A stretch of DNA of 64,000 bases from Streptomyces rugosispiralis (GTDB lineage: Bacteria; Actinomycetota; Actinomycetes; Streptomycetales; Streptomycetaceae), in contig NZ_JANIAA010000019.1 in assembly GCF_024505145.1 (NCBI RefSeq), positions 1-64,000 on the forward strand. Reading direction: 5' to 3'. The position numbers were made by a program, and so were the translations under genes. The notes below the pieces were generated by a model. It had not been told where the DNA came from and made no database searches. It saw only the letters and a list, made by a program, of their open reading frames with translations. This document shows positions 48,312-57,657 of the stretch, piece by piece. The number at the start of each line of letters is the position of its first letter. Within the stretch, counting starts at the first letter, position 1.

Positions 48312-49955
48312 TCATCCTCGCAGTTCCCGCCGGAGGATCTTGCCACTGGTCGTCTTCGGCAGCTCGGGCAGGATCTCCACCTCGCGGGGGTACTTGTACG
48401 CGGCCAGCCGCTCCGCACAGTACGCCGACAGCTCGTCCGGTGTGACCTCGGCCCCTGGCCGGAGGCTCACATACGCCTTCACCGTCTCGCCGCGGTACGC
48501 GTCGGGTTTGCCGACGACGGCCGCCTCCCGCACGGCGGGGTGAGTGTAGAGCACGTCCTCGACCTCACGCGGCCACACCTTGAACCCCGAGGCGTTGATC
48601 ATGTCCTTCTTGCGGTCGACCACGTACAGCCAGCCGCCCTCGTCCATGAAACCGATGTCGCCGGTGCGCAGTTCCCCGTCGGGGAGGGCGGCCGCGGTCG
48701 CCTCCGGGCGCCGCCAGTAGCCGGGCACCACCATCGGGCCGCGGACGACGATCTCGCCCTGCTCGCCGAACGGCACGTCCCGCCCCTCGTCGTCCGCGAT
48801 GCGCACGACGGTGTCGGCGCCGGGGACGCCGACGGCGAGGGTGCCGGACACGGGGTCGATGGGGGCGCGGACCCCGGGCGGGACGCTGGCGCAGGGCGCG
48901 GTGCACTCGGTGAGCCCGTAGCCGTTGTGCAGATACGGGCCGAAGCCGGACTGGAACCGCTCGACCAGCGCGGGCGGCAGCGGGGCGCCGCCGGAGGAGA
49001 TGATCCGGAAGGACGAGAAGTGGTCGCGGGTGGCCCGGGGGTGGGCCATCAGCGCCATGAAGGCGGTGGAGGGGCCCACGGTGTAGAGCGGGCGGTGCTC
49101 GGCGAAGGCGTCGAGGACGACGCCGGTCTCGAAGCGGTAGGCCAGGGCCAGGGTGCCGGCTCCGGACATGCACGCGCACAGCTCGCAGACCATGCCGGTG
49201 ATGTGGAACAGCGGGGCCAGCGCGAAGAGCGTGGAACCGGTGGGCAGCTCATGGAGGATGTGCTGCCGGTCGGCGTTGTAGGAGATGTTGCCGTGGGTGT
49301 TGGTGGCGCCCTTGGGGGTGCCACTGGTCCCGGAGGTGTAGCTGATCAGCGCGATGTCATCGGCGCCGGGGGCGGGGAGGGAGGGCGGACGGGCCCCGGC
49401 GCGGGCGGCCGCGAGGAGGTCCTCGGTGTCCCCGGGGACCGGGATGGGCTGGTCGCGCAGCACCCGCTCGTCGTCGCGGGTCTGGAGGTCGCGGCCGTCG
49501 GCGGTGAACGCGATGCGCACCGGGGACGCGGCGGCCGTGTCGCGTATGTAGTCCTCCCAGCCGTGGCGGGAGCAGACCAGGGCGCTCACCTCGGCGTCAC
49601 CGAGGATGTGCGCCAGCTCGGCGCCCTTGTACATGGGGTTGACCGGGACGACCGTACCGCCCGCCTTCCACGCCCCCAGCAGCGCGAGCACGAAGTGCGG
49701 GGTGTTCTGGAGCATGATCGCCATACGGTCGCCGGGCCGGAAGCCGTGCTCGGCGAGATGACCGGCCACGCCGTCGGAGAACTCGTCGACCTCCCGGTAG
49801 GTGAGCCGTCCGTCGAAGTAGGCGAGCGCCGGATGGTCGGGGGCGGTGCGCACGGCGTCCCGGAACGCGTGCAGCGGACTCGGCCGCGGGGTGATCCTCT
49901 GACGCTGCTTCTCAGTGAGCTGAGCGAGCCATGGCTGGTCCTGGTACGTGGTCAT
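48312..49955 (-). CDS. Acyl-CoA ligase (AMP-binding)
   Basis: A 547-residue adenylate-forming enzyme: ATP loop ISYTSGTSGTPKGATNTH, NGYGLTECTAP, GELRTGDIGFMD, and the C-terminal catalytic Lys in TTSGKILRREL. It converts a carboxylic acid to its CoA thioester, the entry step for the catabolic module. It lies 30 nt upstream of TetR and 66 nt downstream of the SDR on the same strand. Confidence 0.94.
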   Translation of the reverse strand: MTTYQDQPWLAQLTEKQRQRITPRPSPLHAFRDAVRTAPDHPALAYFDGRLTYREVDEFSDGVAGHLAEHGFRPGDRMAIMLQNTPHFVLALLGAWKAGGTVVPVNPMYKGAELAHILGDAEVSALVCSRHGWEDYIRDTAAASPVRIAFTADGRDLQTRDDERVLRDQPIPVPGDTEDLLAAARAGARPPSLPAPGADDIALISYTSGTSGTPKGATNTHGNISYNADRQHILHELPTGSTLFALAPLFHITGMVCELCACMSGAGTLALAYRFETGVVLDAFAEHRPLYTVGPSTAFMALMAHPRATRDHFSSFRIISSGGAPLPPALVERFQSGFGPYLHNGYGLTECTAPCASVPPGVRAPIDPVSGTLAVGVPGADTVVRIADDEGRDVPFGEQGEIVVRGPMVVPGYWRRPEATAAALPDGELRTGDIGFMDEGGWLYVVDRKKDMINASGFKVWPREVEDVLYTHPAVREAAVVGKPDAYRGETVKAYVSLRPGAEVTPDELSAYCAERLAAYKYPREVEILPELPKTTSGKILRRELRG

Positions 49956-50021
49956 GGGTGCGGCCCTGTCTCGACGGGGTGAGGGTGGTGGGCGGAGGGA
50001 TACGAAAGATACGGGAGCGCC

Positions 50022-50804
50022 TCAGCCCGAGGTCCCGGAGGCCGCCTCGAGCGCTTCGAGCTTGCGCTGAAGCTTGTTGATGCCGCCCAGCCAGCGGTCG
50101 GTGTCACCGGCGCGGGAGGTGTAGTGGCGGGCCACCTCGGGGTGCGGAAGGATCAGGAAGCGCTCTTCCTCGATCCCCGCGAGGACGGCGTCGGCCACCT
50201 GCTCGGGCTCGATCGCGGTGGGCGCCAGCACCAGCTCCCCGGCGGTCCCGGAGGCGGTGAGCATATCGGTGCGCACCCCCTGCGGGCAGACGGCGTGGAC
50301 GCCGATGCCACGGTGGCGGTAGGTGCCCGAGAGCCATTCGGCGAAGGCGAGCGCGGCGTGCTTGGAGACGGCGTACGGCGCCGAGCCGATCATGGTGAGG
50401 ATCCCGGCGGCGGAGACGGTGGCCACGAAGCGGCCGCTGCCGCGCTCCAGCCACTCGGGCAGCAGTTCCCGGGCGGCCCGCACATGGGCCATCACATTGA
50501 CGTCCCAGGACTGCTGCCACAGCGCGTCGTCGGTCTCGGGGCCGCCGTCGTGGCCGACGCCCGCGTTGGCGCAGAAGATGTCGATGGAGCCGCCCAGCGC
50601 CTCGCGCGCCGCGGGTACGACACCGGAGGCGTCACCGGGGACGGAGATCCCGCCGATCTCCCCGGCGACGGAGGCGGCCTTGGCGGCGTCGAGGTCGTTG
50701 ACCACGACCCGGGCGCCCTCGGCGGCGAAGCGCCGGGCGAGGGCGGCGCCGATGCCGCCGCCCGCTCCGGTGACCACTACTCGCGCCCCACGCACGGTAC
50801 CCAC
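50022..50804 (-). CDS. Short-chain dehydrogenase/reductase
   Basis: A 260-residue SDR with VVTGAGGGIGAALARRFAAE, NAGVGHDGG, the catalytic Ser region VATVSAAG and YAVSKHAALAFAEW. It is the first gene of the operon with the ligase and TetR. In the module it could form or oxidise the hydroxyl group of a hydroxyacyl-CoA. The promoter region upstream carries the shared TetR operator at 50889-50906. Confidence 0.93.
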   Translation of the reverse strand: MGTVRGARVVVTGAGGGIGAALARRFAAEGARVVVNDLDAAKAASVAGEIGGISVPGDASGVVPAAREALGGSIDIFCANAGVGHDGGPETDDALWQQSWDVNVMAHVRAARELLPEWLERGSGRFVATVSAAGILTMIGSAPYAVSKHAALAFAEWLSGTYRHRGIGVHAVCPQGVRTDMLTASGTAGELVLAPTAIEPEQVADAVLAGIEEERFLILPHPEVARHYTSRAGDTDRWLGGINKLQRKLEALEAASGTSG

Positions 50805-50888
50805 GATTCGCAGCTCCTCGGATCGGCTCGGCTCGGATCGGCTTCCGCCCGGTTCGGATCGTGCCCCGGCCCGGCTTCCGCCCAGCGC

Positions 50889-50906
50889 AGACTAACCAGT
50901 CGGTAT
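50889..50906. promoter_or_regulatory. TetR-type operator upstream of the SDR-ligase-TetR operon
   Basis: On the minus strand the site reads ATACCGACTGGTTAGTCT. Its first 12 bases, and the two before them, equal those of the operator in front of the kinase-ACAD operon; the right half-site is degenerate. It lies 85 bp upstream of the SDR start. Confidence 0.6.
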
Positions 50907-50943
50907 GTGCGAACGGAAGGGGCACATCCGCCATCTCGCGGAC

Positions 50944-51057
50944 GGCCGGGGGGTTGCTCAGCGGCGGCGCGCGGGTTACCGGCCGGGGGGGGTTGCTCAG
51001 CGGCGGCGGCGCGGGTTACCGGCCGGGGGGTTGCTCGGCGGCGGCGCGCGGGTTACC
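50944..51057. repeat. Three tandem 37-40-bp repeats running into the LysR stop codon
   Basis: The unit GGCCGGGGGGTTGCTCAG, continuing through GCGGCGGCGCGCGGGTTACC, is present three times with small length differences. A partial copy follows at 51058. The TTA of the last full unit (51053-51055) is the reverse complement of the LysR TAA stop codon, so the array seems to have grown outward from the end of that gene. Confidence 0.85.
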
Positions 51058-52093
51058 GGCCGGGGCGCTCCTTGCGCATGACGCTGCGCCACCGCGCGTT
51101 CTCCCCGGCGAGCGCGCTCCACAGCACGTTGAGCGGATGGCCGGCGTCCTGCGCGGTGCGCTCCCCGGCCCGTACGAACACCCCGACCAGCACTTCCAGC
51201 TCCGGCCCCATGCCGTCGGTCAGCTCCAGGGTGCGCAGCCCGGCCCCGGCCCGGATCCGTCCGTCGGCCACCGCGTCGCCGATGCCCTCGGTGACCAGCA
51301 CACAGCCGCGCAGCACCCCCGAGGAGAGCAGCTCCAACCCGTACTGCACGGTGTCGATCTCGGCCGCGATGTGCAGCTCCTGGCGGTAGCGGGCGCCGAA
51401 CCAGCCGCGCAGGAAGCCGGGTATCAGGCCGTCGGCCGAGACCGCGAGCGGCAGCCGGGGCAGCTCGCCCACCGGGACCGAGGGTCCGGGCAGTTCCTCC
51501 GCGTCGAGGTTGGTGACCAGGGAAAGGCCGCTGCGCCGCCACTCCATCACCTCGAAGCCGTCGAGCCGGCCGTCGTGGCCCGCCGTGGTGAGGACGCTGC
51601 CGCAGACCAGGTCGAGCTCCTTGGCGTCGAGCCGCTGGAGCAGATCCCGGGTGCGCACATGCTCGACCTTGAGCTCGACGCCCCGGCCGTCGAATTCCTC
51701 GGTGACCAGCTCCACGGCATTCAGCAGAAAGCCGAGGGTGTAACGGGTCGAGCCGACCACGAGCCGGCTGCCGAGCCGGCGGCGGCAGTCGTGCAGCCCC
51801 TCCCGCCAGTCCTCCAGCGTGCCGCGAGCGAGTCCGGCGAGCGACTCCCCGGTCGCGGTGAAGAGCACATTCTGACTGCGCCCCCGTTTGACCACCAGCG
51901 GCTCACCGCACAACACGCCGAAGTTCCGGTTCAGCGTGTCCAGTTGTTTCTGCACACTGGACTGCTCCCGCCCCAGCAGCCGGGCGGCGCCCAGCGCGGT
52001 GCCCGCCTCATGGACCGCGAGCAACGTCCTGAGCTGGTCCATCGTGGTGTCCAGCAGCGCCGTCGGGTACTGCCATCGATCCTTTAAGGGCAT
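51053..52093 (-). CDS. LysR-family transcriptional regulator
   Basis: A 346-residue LysR-type protein. The N-terminal helix-turn-helix is LRTLLAVHEAGTALGAARLL with REQSSVQKQLDTLNRNFG, followed by the effector-binding domain (LVVGSTRYTLGFLLNAVELV). It is longer than most LysR proteins. ATG at 52093 has AAGG upstream and places a TTA codon at position 3 (MPLKDRWQ); starting at ATG 52042 (MDQLRTLL) would avoid it. The hydrolase gene on the other strand begins 300 bp away and may be a target. Confidence 0.85.
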   Translation of the reverse strand: MPLKDRWQYPTALLDTTMDQLRTLLAVHEAGTALGAARLLGREQSSVQKQLDTLNRNFGVLCGEPLVVKRGRSQNVLFTATGESLAGLARGTLEDWREGLHDCRRRLGSRLVVGSTRYTLGFLLNAVELVTEEFDGRGVELKVEHVRTRDLLQRLDAKELDLVCGSVLTTAGHDGRLDGFEVMEWRRSGLSLVTNLDAEELPGPSVPVGELPRLPLAVSADGLIPGFLRGWFGARYRQELHIAAEIDTVQYGLELLSSGVLRGCVLVTEGIGDAVADGRIRAGAGLRTLELTDGMGPELEVLVGVFVRAGERTAQDAGHPLNVLWSALAGENARWRSVMRKERPGR

Positions 52094-52392
52094 TCCGGCC
52101 TTCCGCTCGAAGAGTATTCGGCACCCCAATGACGTTTCCGTTCGCAGCATAGTGCAGCCAGTTGTCATGAACTGATCCCGAGAACAGCGGCGATATTCTT
52201 CCGATGGATATTCGGAAATTCCCTATCGCCGGATGGCGACGGAGTCCGGCATTCCAGGTTCCGCCGGTCCCATTCCGGGTAAGTCGAACGGCTGGCCGAT
52301 TGTCCGACGGCGACCGTATGCGTGTCGTATGGCCAGCGGTCCGGGCAGTTGGGACGATGCACGCACATCGGATCATCCGAGGGGAAAGAACG

Positions 52393-53703
52393 ATGACGGG
52401 GATGAGCGTAAGGCCGTACTGGGAGCTGAGATTCGACGCGGACGGGGACGTCGACACCCGGCAGCGGGACCGGCTGCTGGAACAGGCCGCTCAGCAGGAA
52501 CTCACCGATCTGGTGGTGTTCTCGCACGGCTGGAACAACACCCGGACGATGGCCACACGACTGTACGACCGCTTCTTCGCGCCCTTCCCGGGGCTGCTCG
52601 GCGAGGCGGGCCCGGCGCGGCCGGGCTATGTGGGAGTGGTGTGGCCGTCGATGCGGTTCGCCGACGAGTCGCTCGGCGGGTTACCCCGGGAGCGGGCGCC
52701 CGGCGCGCCGCCGGGGCTGGACGCGGACACCCACCGGGCGCTGGACGCGGTCTTCCCGGGGCGGCAGCAGATCGTGGCGCGCCTCGCGGAGCTGCTCGCC
52801 GAGCGGCCGGAACGGCTGGCGGCGCTGGACGAGTTCGCGGTGCTGGTGCGCGGTCTTGTGCGGGTGCGCGGAATGTCCGGCGGCGCGGGGGACGCGGCGG
52901 ACACGGACGCGGAGCCGGACGAGGACGGCGTACCGGCGATGTTCGGGCAGGACGTGACGGAGGTCTGCGAGCGGTTCGCCGCCGCGCTCACCGAGGCGCG
53001 CGGGAAGACCGACGCGGAGGACCGCGCCGGCTTCGACAGCGGGCTCGGCGGCCTCTGGGACGGGGCGCACGAGCTGCTCCGCCAGGGGACGTACTACGTG
53101 ATGAAGCGGCGGGCCGGCACGGTCGGGCGCGAGGGCCTCGGGCCGGTGCTCGGCGCCCTCGCGGCCCTGCGGCCCGCGCCACGGCTCCATCTGGTCGGCC
53201 ACAGCTTCGGCGGCCGGCTGGTGTCGTTCGCGCTGACCGGGATGGCCGAGGGTGCCACGGTGGCGTCGATGACCCTGCTCCAGGGGGCGTTCTCGCACTA
53301 CGCCTTCGCCGGGCGGCTGCCGCACGCCGACCGCGGCGGGGTGCTGCACGACGCCCCGCGCCGGGTCGGCGGGCCGCTGGTGTGCTGCCATTCGCGCCAT
53401 GACACCGCGCTGGGGCTGCTGTATCCGGTGGCGTCACGGGTGTCCTGGGACGATGCCTCGCTGCTGCCGGGCGACATCCGCTGGGGGGCGCTGGGGTACG
53501 ACGGCGTCCAGGCGGTGGAGGGCTGCCCGCGGCTGGAGCTGGCCGAGGCGCTGGACGGCCCGTTCCCGGACGGGGGCTGTGTGAGCGTCGATGTCTCCGA
53601 GGTCGTCCGGCACGGTGTGCCACCGGCGGGGGCGCACAGCGACATCTGCCATGAGGAGCTGGCCCGGGTGGTGCTGCGCGCGGGCCGGATCGGAGCGGGG
53701 TAG
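52393..53703 (+). CDS. Alpha/beta-hydrolase fold protein (GHSFGG)
   Basis: A 436-residue protein that starts MTGMSVRPYWELRFDADG. The early motif VVFSHGWNNT is an oxyanion-type loop, and HLVGHSFGGRLVSFAL holds the nucleophile Ser, about 170 residues later than in small lipases because of a long helical insertion (roughly residues 90-240). No signal peptide or membrane helix is present. It is probably a cytoplasmic esterase or lipase-like hydrolase; the substrate is unknown. A GGGGAAAG ribosome site precedes the ATG. Confidence 0.8.
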   Translation: MTGMSVRPYWELRFDADGDVDTRQRDRLLEQAAQQELTDLVVFSHGWNNTRTMATRLYDRFFAPFPGLLGEAGPARPGYVGVVWPSMRFADESLGGLPRERAPGAPPGLDADTHRALDAVFPGRQQIVARLAELLAERPERLAALDEFAVLVRGLVRVRGMSGGAGDAADTDAEPDEDGVPAMFGQDVTEVCERFAAALTEARGKTDAEDRAGFDSGLGGLWDGAHELLRQGTYYVMKRRAGTVGREGLGPVLGALAALRPAPRLHLVGHSFGGRLVSFALTGMAEGATVASMTLLQGAFSHYAFAGRLPHADRGGVLHDAPRRVGGPLVCCHSRHDTALGLLYPVASRVSWDDASLLPGDIRWGALGYDGVQAVEGCPRLELAEALDGPFPDGGCVSVDVSEVVRHGVPPAGAHSDICHEELARVVLRAGRIGAG

Positions 53704-53771
53704 CGGACCGGGATAACGGACCGGGATAGCGGACCGGGGGCGGGGCCCCGCCGGATGCGAGGCCCCGCCCC
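53703..53771. terminator. Short tandem repeat and bidirectional terminator
   Basis: Three copies of about 15 bp (GCGGACCGGGATA type, 53703-53737) are followed by a strong hairpin: GGGGCGGGGCC (53737-53747) pairs with GGCCCCGCCCC (53761-53771). The structure lies between the convergent hydrolase and penicillin acylase genes. Confidence 0.75.
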
Positions 53772-53779
53772 TCATGGCC

Positions 53780-56611
53780 TCAGCGGTGCGCCGGGAACTC
53801 CACGACCTGCTGGAAGGTCGGCCGGTTCTGCCAGCTGATCTTGTCGTGGGTGAGTCCGCCGACCGGCCGCTGGATGATGGCGTCCGCGCACCACTGGTCG
53901 CCCGCGGAGCAGTTGTCGTCCCCGGGGTAGACCTGGGCGGCGGTCTTGCCCACGGCCGCCTTCAGGCTGGTCAGCAGGGCGTCACGGCAGGCGCCGAGCT
54001 GCCCGCCGCCGCAGTACGGACGGGCCAGCGGGCCCTTGACGTCCTCGCCGAGGACCATGCGCAGATCCTTGTCGACATAGGACCACCAGCCGTACTGGAA
54101 GGACGATCCGGCGTGCGAGCCGGTGGGGCCGTGTCCGGCCGAGGGCGATTCGTCGACGGCCAGATTGGCGCGCAGCGCGTCCCAGAGCCCGTCGCCCAGG
54201 CCGGACTTGAACTCGGCCTCGACCAGCAGCGGCCACCAGGCGTCCATGATCCGTACCGCGTCGGCGTGCCCGTAGGTGTGCGAACCGGCGCTGGTCTCAT
54301 GGCGCTGTGCGCCCGCCGACTGCCAGGAGTCCAGCTCAGTCACGGCGGTGGCCAACTGGGGGTCGTCGATGGGCTGGGAGCGCACCACCTTCAGCAGCTC
54401 CGGCAGCACGTCCTCGCCGCGCAGATCGGTGACGGCGGCCTCGGCCATGGCCCGGGTGAGCGCGGAGCGGGTGACACCGCCCTTGCGGACCAGGGCCCGC
54501 ACCCGGTCGTCGAGGAGGTTGCCGCGGTGCACCGAGCCGTTGCCGAACCCGGCCGCGCTGTAGTCCTTGGCCAGTTTGTTGTTCCAGCTGATGTAGTAGT
54601 CCTGGTCGATGGACTGGGGGTGTTCGGCGGGCGGGGTGGCGGCCGCGGTGTTGTCCTTCGGGTCGAAGTCCCGCCACTCATAGGCGGGTTCGGCCTTCAC
54701 CGGCAGCGAGGAGTCGACGTCCGCGGCGCGCACCGGGTTGAGCCCGCTGTTGTAGTACCCGGTCTGCCGGGAGTCGGCGTAGAACCAGTTGAAGGTGTAG
54801 TTGATGTGCTGCGCCGCGCTCTGGAAGGACTTGGCGTCGGTCACATAGCCGGGGTCGTTGAGCATCTGGAAGCCGATGATGGAGTCGGCCTCGTGGCGGT
54901 AGGTGGAGCGCAGCATGGTGTAGGCCACCGGTTTGCCGCCGACCGTCGCGCGATGGGTGACCAGCCCGTACTTGGTGCGGTAGACCTGCATCCGGTACGA
55001 GCCGGCGGCGGTGGAGTCGGCGAGGGTGGGCTTCCAGGCGTTGCGCCGCTCCAGCTTGTCCATCGGCACGCAGTCGCCGCGGTAGCGGTAGTACGTGGAG
55101 TCCCTGGACGGCGCGGAGCCGTCCGGGGAGCACAGCTCGACCGCGTAGGTGTCGGTGATGTCCTGGGCGGAGGTGGTGGCGCTCCAGGCGTAGTCCTGGC
55201 CCCGGCCGAGCTGGATGTACATCCCGACCCCCGCGAAGGAGGCGCCGCGGGCGCTGATCCCCGGGCCCTGGATCTCCTGGAGCATCAGCAGCTGCGGGGC
55301 GAAGTAGCCGGTCTGGGGGCCGAAGACGGCCACCGGATGGCCGCTCGAGGTGTACTTGCCGGAGACCACGAGCGCGTTGGACATGCCCTTCTTGCGGCTG
55401 AACAGATCGCGGGGCAGCACCCCGTCGTCGTAGATGCCGCGCAGCGGCTCCAGCGACGACTTGGGGGCCTTGACCTTGGTGCGGGCCTTGGTGGCGGCGC
55501 CGCCCTCACGGTCGTAGACAAGCTGTTCGGGGGTGACCGAGCCGGCGTCGGGCAGCGCGGTGCCCTTGGGGTCGGCGGGCTTCCCGGCGTACGGGAAGCT
55601 GCCGTCCCGCACGGTCAGCGCCGCCTCCGGGTCGTTGCGCTCCCGGAAGGACTCCCACACCTTGGCGCCCTCGGCGAGGCCGTACTTCTGCTGGGCGGCG
55701 AGCAGCGAGAGCGCGCCCTCCACCTCGCCGCCCCCGCCGTTGCCGAAGAGCGCGCCGACGACCGAGGCGAGGGCGATCAGGTCGGTGAGCTTGAACGGCT
55801 GGATCTCACCGGCGTTGGTGATCGCGTCGATATGGCCGGTGAGCACGTACTCCCCGGGGAAGTACCGGCCGTCCTTGGACTTCTTGGCGTAGGCGTTGAT
55901 GCCGTCGACATACGCCTGGGCGTCGGCCAGCGCCTGGCGGCCGCGCTCTCCGCCGTGGCTGAGGATGTAGTCGATCTGCGCCTGGTAGTCCTCCTCGGTG
56001 TACGGCGCCTGGCGGAAGAAGTCCTGCTCCAGGCCCTGGTTGGCGGGGGCGCCACCGGCGAACGAGGTCAGCTCGCCGCGGCCCACGTGGCGGAAGAGGT
56101 CCATCAGCCACAGCCGGTCCTGGGCGGCGGCGTACCCGGCGCCGAACTCGGTGCCCTCGCGGGTGGTGCCCTGGATGTGCGGGACGCCGGTCTTCTTGTC
56201 GCGGGTGATCGTGACGTCGTCGCGCGGCTTGGTCACCGAGGCGACCTGGTCGGCGGGGACTCCGAACGAGGAGTCGTTGAAGAAGCTGTTCAGCTTGTCG
56301 TCGGTGAGGGTGGGGTAGCCGCTCGCCAGATTGTTGTACGGGCCGAGCTGGTCGGCGCTGTGCTCGGGGTGGGTGCCCAGCACCCGGTTGGCGAGGATGT
56401 CGGCGAGGGTGGCGTTGCCGGTGGCGCCCGGCGGGAGGATGTCGGAGCACTGGCCCCGGCAGTAGTCGGTGGCCGCCGCGGCGGGCTGCGCCCGAGCCGG
56501 CTGGGGCACCGGGGCCGCGAGGGCGATGCCGAGGCCGAGCGCGGCGGCCGCGGCGAGCACGGTACTGGTGAGCCTGCGGGTTCTGGTGGGCCTGGGGGTT
56601 CGTCGTCGCAT
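53780..56611 (-). CDS. Secreted penicillin acylase family N-terminal-nucleophile hydrolase
   Basis: A 943-residue exported Ntn-hydrolase. The signal peptide is at residues 1-42 (twin-Arg-rich start, hydrophobic core, AQPA cut region). The alpha-chain has GVPHIQGTTREGTEFGAGYA and AQDRLWLMDLFRHVGRGEL. The beta-chain begins at the predicted autocatalytic site KGMSNALVVSGK, with Ser411 as nucleophile. Relatives hydrolyse amide bonds of beta-lactams, acyl-homoserine lactones or lipopeptides. Penicillin itself is not implied. ATG at 56611 has GGAGG 7 nt upstream. No other genes of a shared pathway are adjacent. Confidence 0.93.
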   Translation of the reverse strand: MRRRTPRPTRTRRLTSTVLAAAAALGLGIALAAPVPQPARAQPAAAATDYCRGQCSDILPPGATGNATLADILANRVLGTHPEHSADQLGPYNNLASGYPTLTDDKLNSFFNDSSFGVPADQVASVTKPRDDVTITRDKKTGVPHIQGTTREGTEFGAGYAAAQDRLWLMDLFRHVGRGELTSFAGGAPANQGLEQDFFRQAPYTEEDYQAQIDYILSHGGERGRQALADAQAYVDGINAYAKKSKDGRYFPGEYVLTGHIDAITNAGEIQPFKLTDLIALASVVGALFGNGGGGEVEGALSLLAAQQKYGLAEGAKVWESFRERNDPEAALTVRDGSFPYAGKPADPKGTALPDAGSVTPEQLVYDREGGAATKARTKVKAPKSSLEPLRGIYDDGVLPRDLFSRKKGMSNALVVSGKYTSSGHPVAVFGPQTGYFAPQLLMLQEIQGPGISARGASFAGVGMYIQLGRGQDYAWSATTSAQDITDTYAVELCSPDGSAPSRDSTYYRYRGDCVPMDKLERRNAWKPTLADSTAAGSYRMQVYRTKYGLVTHRATVGGKPVAYTMLRSTYRHEADSIIGFQMLNDPGYVTDAKSFQSAAQHINYTFNWFYADSRQTGYYNSGLNPVRAADVDSSLPVKAEPAYEWRDFDPKDNTAAATPPAEHPQSIDQDYYISWNNKLAKDYSAAGFGNGSVHRGNLLDDRVRALVRKGGVTRSALTRAMAEAAVTDLRGEDVLPELLKVVRSQPIDDPQLATAVTELDSWQSAGAQRHETSAGSHTYGHADAVRIMDAWWPLLVEAEFKSGLGDGLWDALRANLAVDESPSAGHGPTGSHAGSSFQYGWWSYVDKDLRMVLGEDVKGPLARPYCGGGQLGACRDALLTSLKAAVGKTAAQVYPGDDNCSAGDQWCADAIIQRPVGGLTHDKISWQNRPTFQQVVEFPAHR

Positions 56612-56812
56612 GTGCGCTCCTCCCGATTGCCGTCGGACGGAGGTTACCGGCGGTATCAGCGGCCCGGAAGATGAGCGGACGTCAACTTCTCTCCGGTTGC
56701 GGACGGATGAGGACTGCCCGCGAAGATCCAGGGAATTCGATGGATCCGGATCGCGCTGCGTTACGTCCATTCGACAACGAGTCGGGTCCGCAACACGCGG
56801 AGGTGGTAGGAA

Positions 56813-57424
56813 GTGGCCGGTTTCAGAGCACTCGCACGAGAGGTTCGCAATCCACGCAGACACATCACCGCTCGGCGCACATCGCTGCGCAAATGCCTGG
56901 AACGGTTCGCGCCGTACGGGCACCGGGCGACCTGGCATCATCTGTGCACCCGCTCCGGGATCACCCCGGAGGATCGCAGGCCGGACCCCCTACTACTGCT
57001 CACCGCCCTTGAGGAGCTCGAGGAGGCCCGCACACTGTGGCTCGCGTACGAGGCGGACTTCGCCGCCCGGCGCAGGCAGGAGAAACTTCTCGGCATCCGG
57101 CAGCCGAGCGCTGTCGACGACTGGCATCTGCGCACCTGGGGCGGATGCGACATCATTCCCTGCGAAAGCCCCTCGACCCATCCCGACGACCGCCTCGCGG
57201 ATGTGCTGCGACGGCTGATCGCGGCGATGGAATCGGGCCCGGGGGCGGCCTGCCCGGTCTGCGCACGGGCGGGCCTGGTCTGGCGCGAGGACCTGGACCG
57301 CTACCCCTCGGCCGGACCGGTCTGCGCGGACTGCGGCATCGTGGTGCCGCTGCCGCTGCTGACCACCGAGGCCCTGGCGGCGACCCGGCGCGCGGTCCGG
57401 ATGAACCGGTACGCCACCGTATGA
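56813..57424 (+). CDS. Hypothetical protein with zinc-ribbon-like C-terminus
   Basis: A 203-residue protein without a family I can name. The first 100 residues are basic and helical (LRKCLERFAPYGHRATWHHL). The C-terminal part has two CxxC pairs, CPVCARAG and CADCG, spaced as in a zinc ribbon. GTG at 56813 has GGAGG some 9 nt upstream. It is divergent from the penicillin acylase gene. Codon use is normal for the genome. Confidence 0.72.
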   Translation: MAGFRALAREVRNPRRHITARRTSLRKCLERFAPYGHRATWHHLCTRSGITPEDRRPDPLLLLTALEELEEARTLWLAYEADFAARRRQEKLLGIRQPSAVDDWHLRTWGGCDIIPCESPSTHPDDRLADVLRRLIAAMESGPGAACPVCARAGLVWREDLDRYPSAGPVCADCGIVVPLPLLTTEALAATRRAVRMNRYATV

Positions 57425-57618
57425 CACCCGGCCGCCCCGGCCGGGAGCGCGCTCGTCGGAGCCTTTGAGCACCGGACACGAACCGGCGAGCGCGCCGGAA
57501 TCCCCTGAGACGGCCGTCGATCGCCGATGGCCGCCGGCACTCCCCATCGTTCGCCGACGCACGCCTACGGCCGCGTCGGCGCGGCCGCGTTGACAGGGTC
57601 CTGGTCAGCCGACCATGC

Positions 57619-57633
57619 TGAGCAGTCGCTTAG
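57619..57633. promoter_or_regulatory. TGAGCAGTCGCTTAG operator in front of the MaoC gene
   Basis: This 15-mer lies 25 bp upstream of the MaoC start and matches, at 13 of 15 positions, the site 23 bp upstream of the nearby TetR gene (59076-59090). A shared operator for that TetR protein is the simplest reading. Confidence 0.6.
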
Positions 57634-57657
57634 TGAGTGGTTGCCCGGGAGGCACGC

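Noticed and set aside
53774..56674. 966-codon open frame on the plus strand
   Set aside because: It is the antisense of the penicillin acylase gene; composition is Gly/Val/Arg-rich without any family motif, while the minus strand has a signal peptide and catalytic residues.
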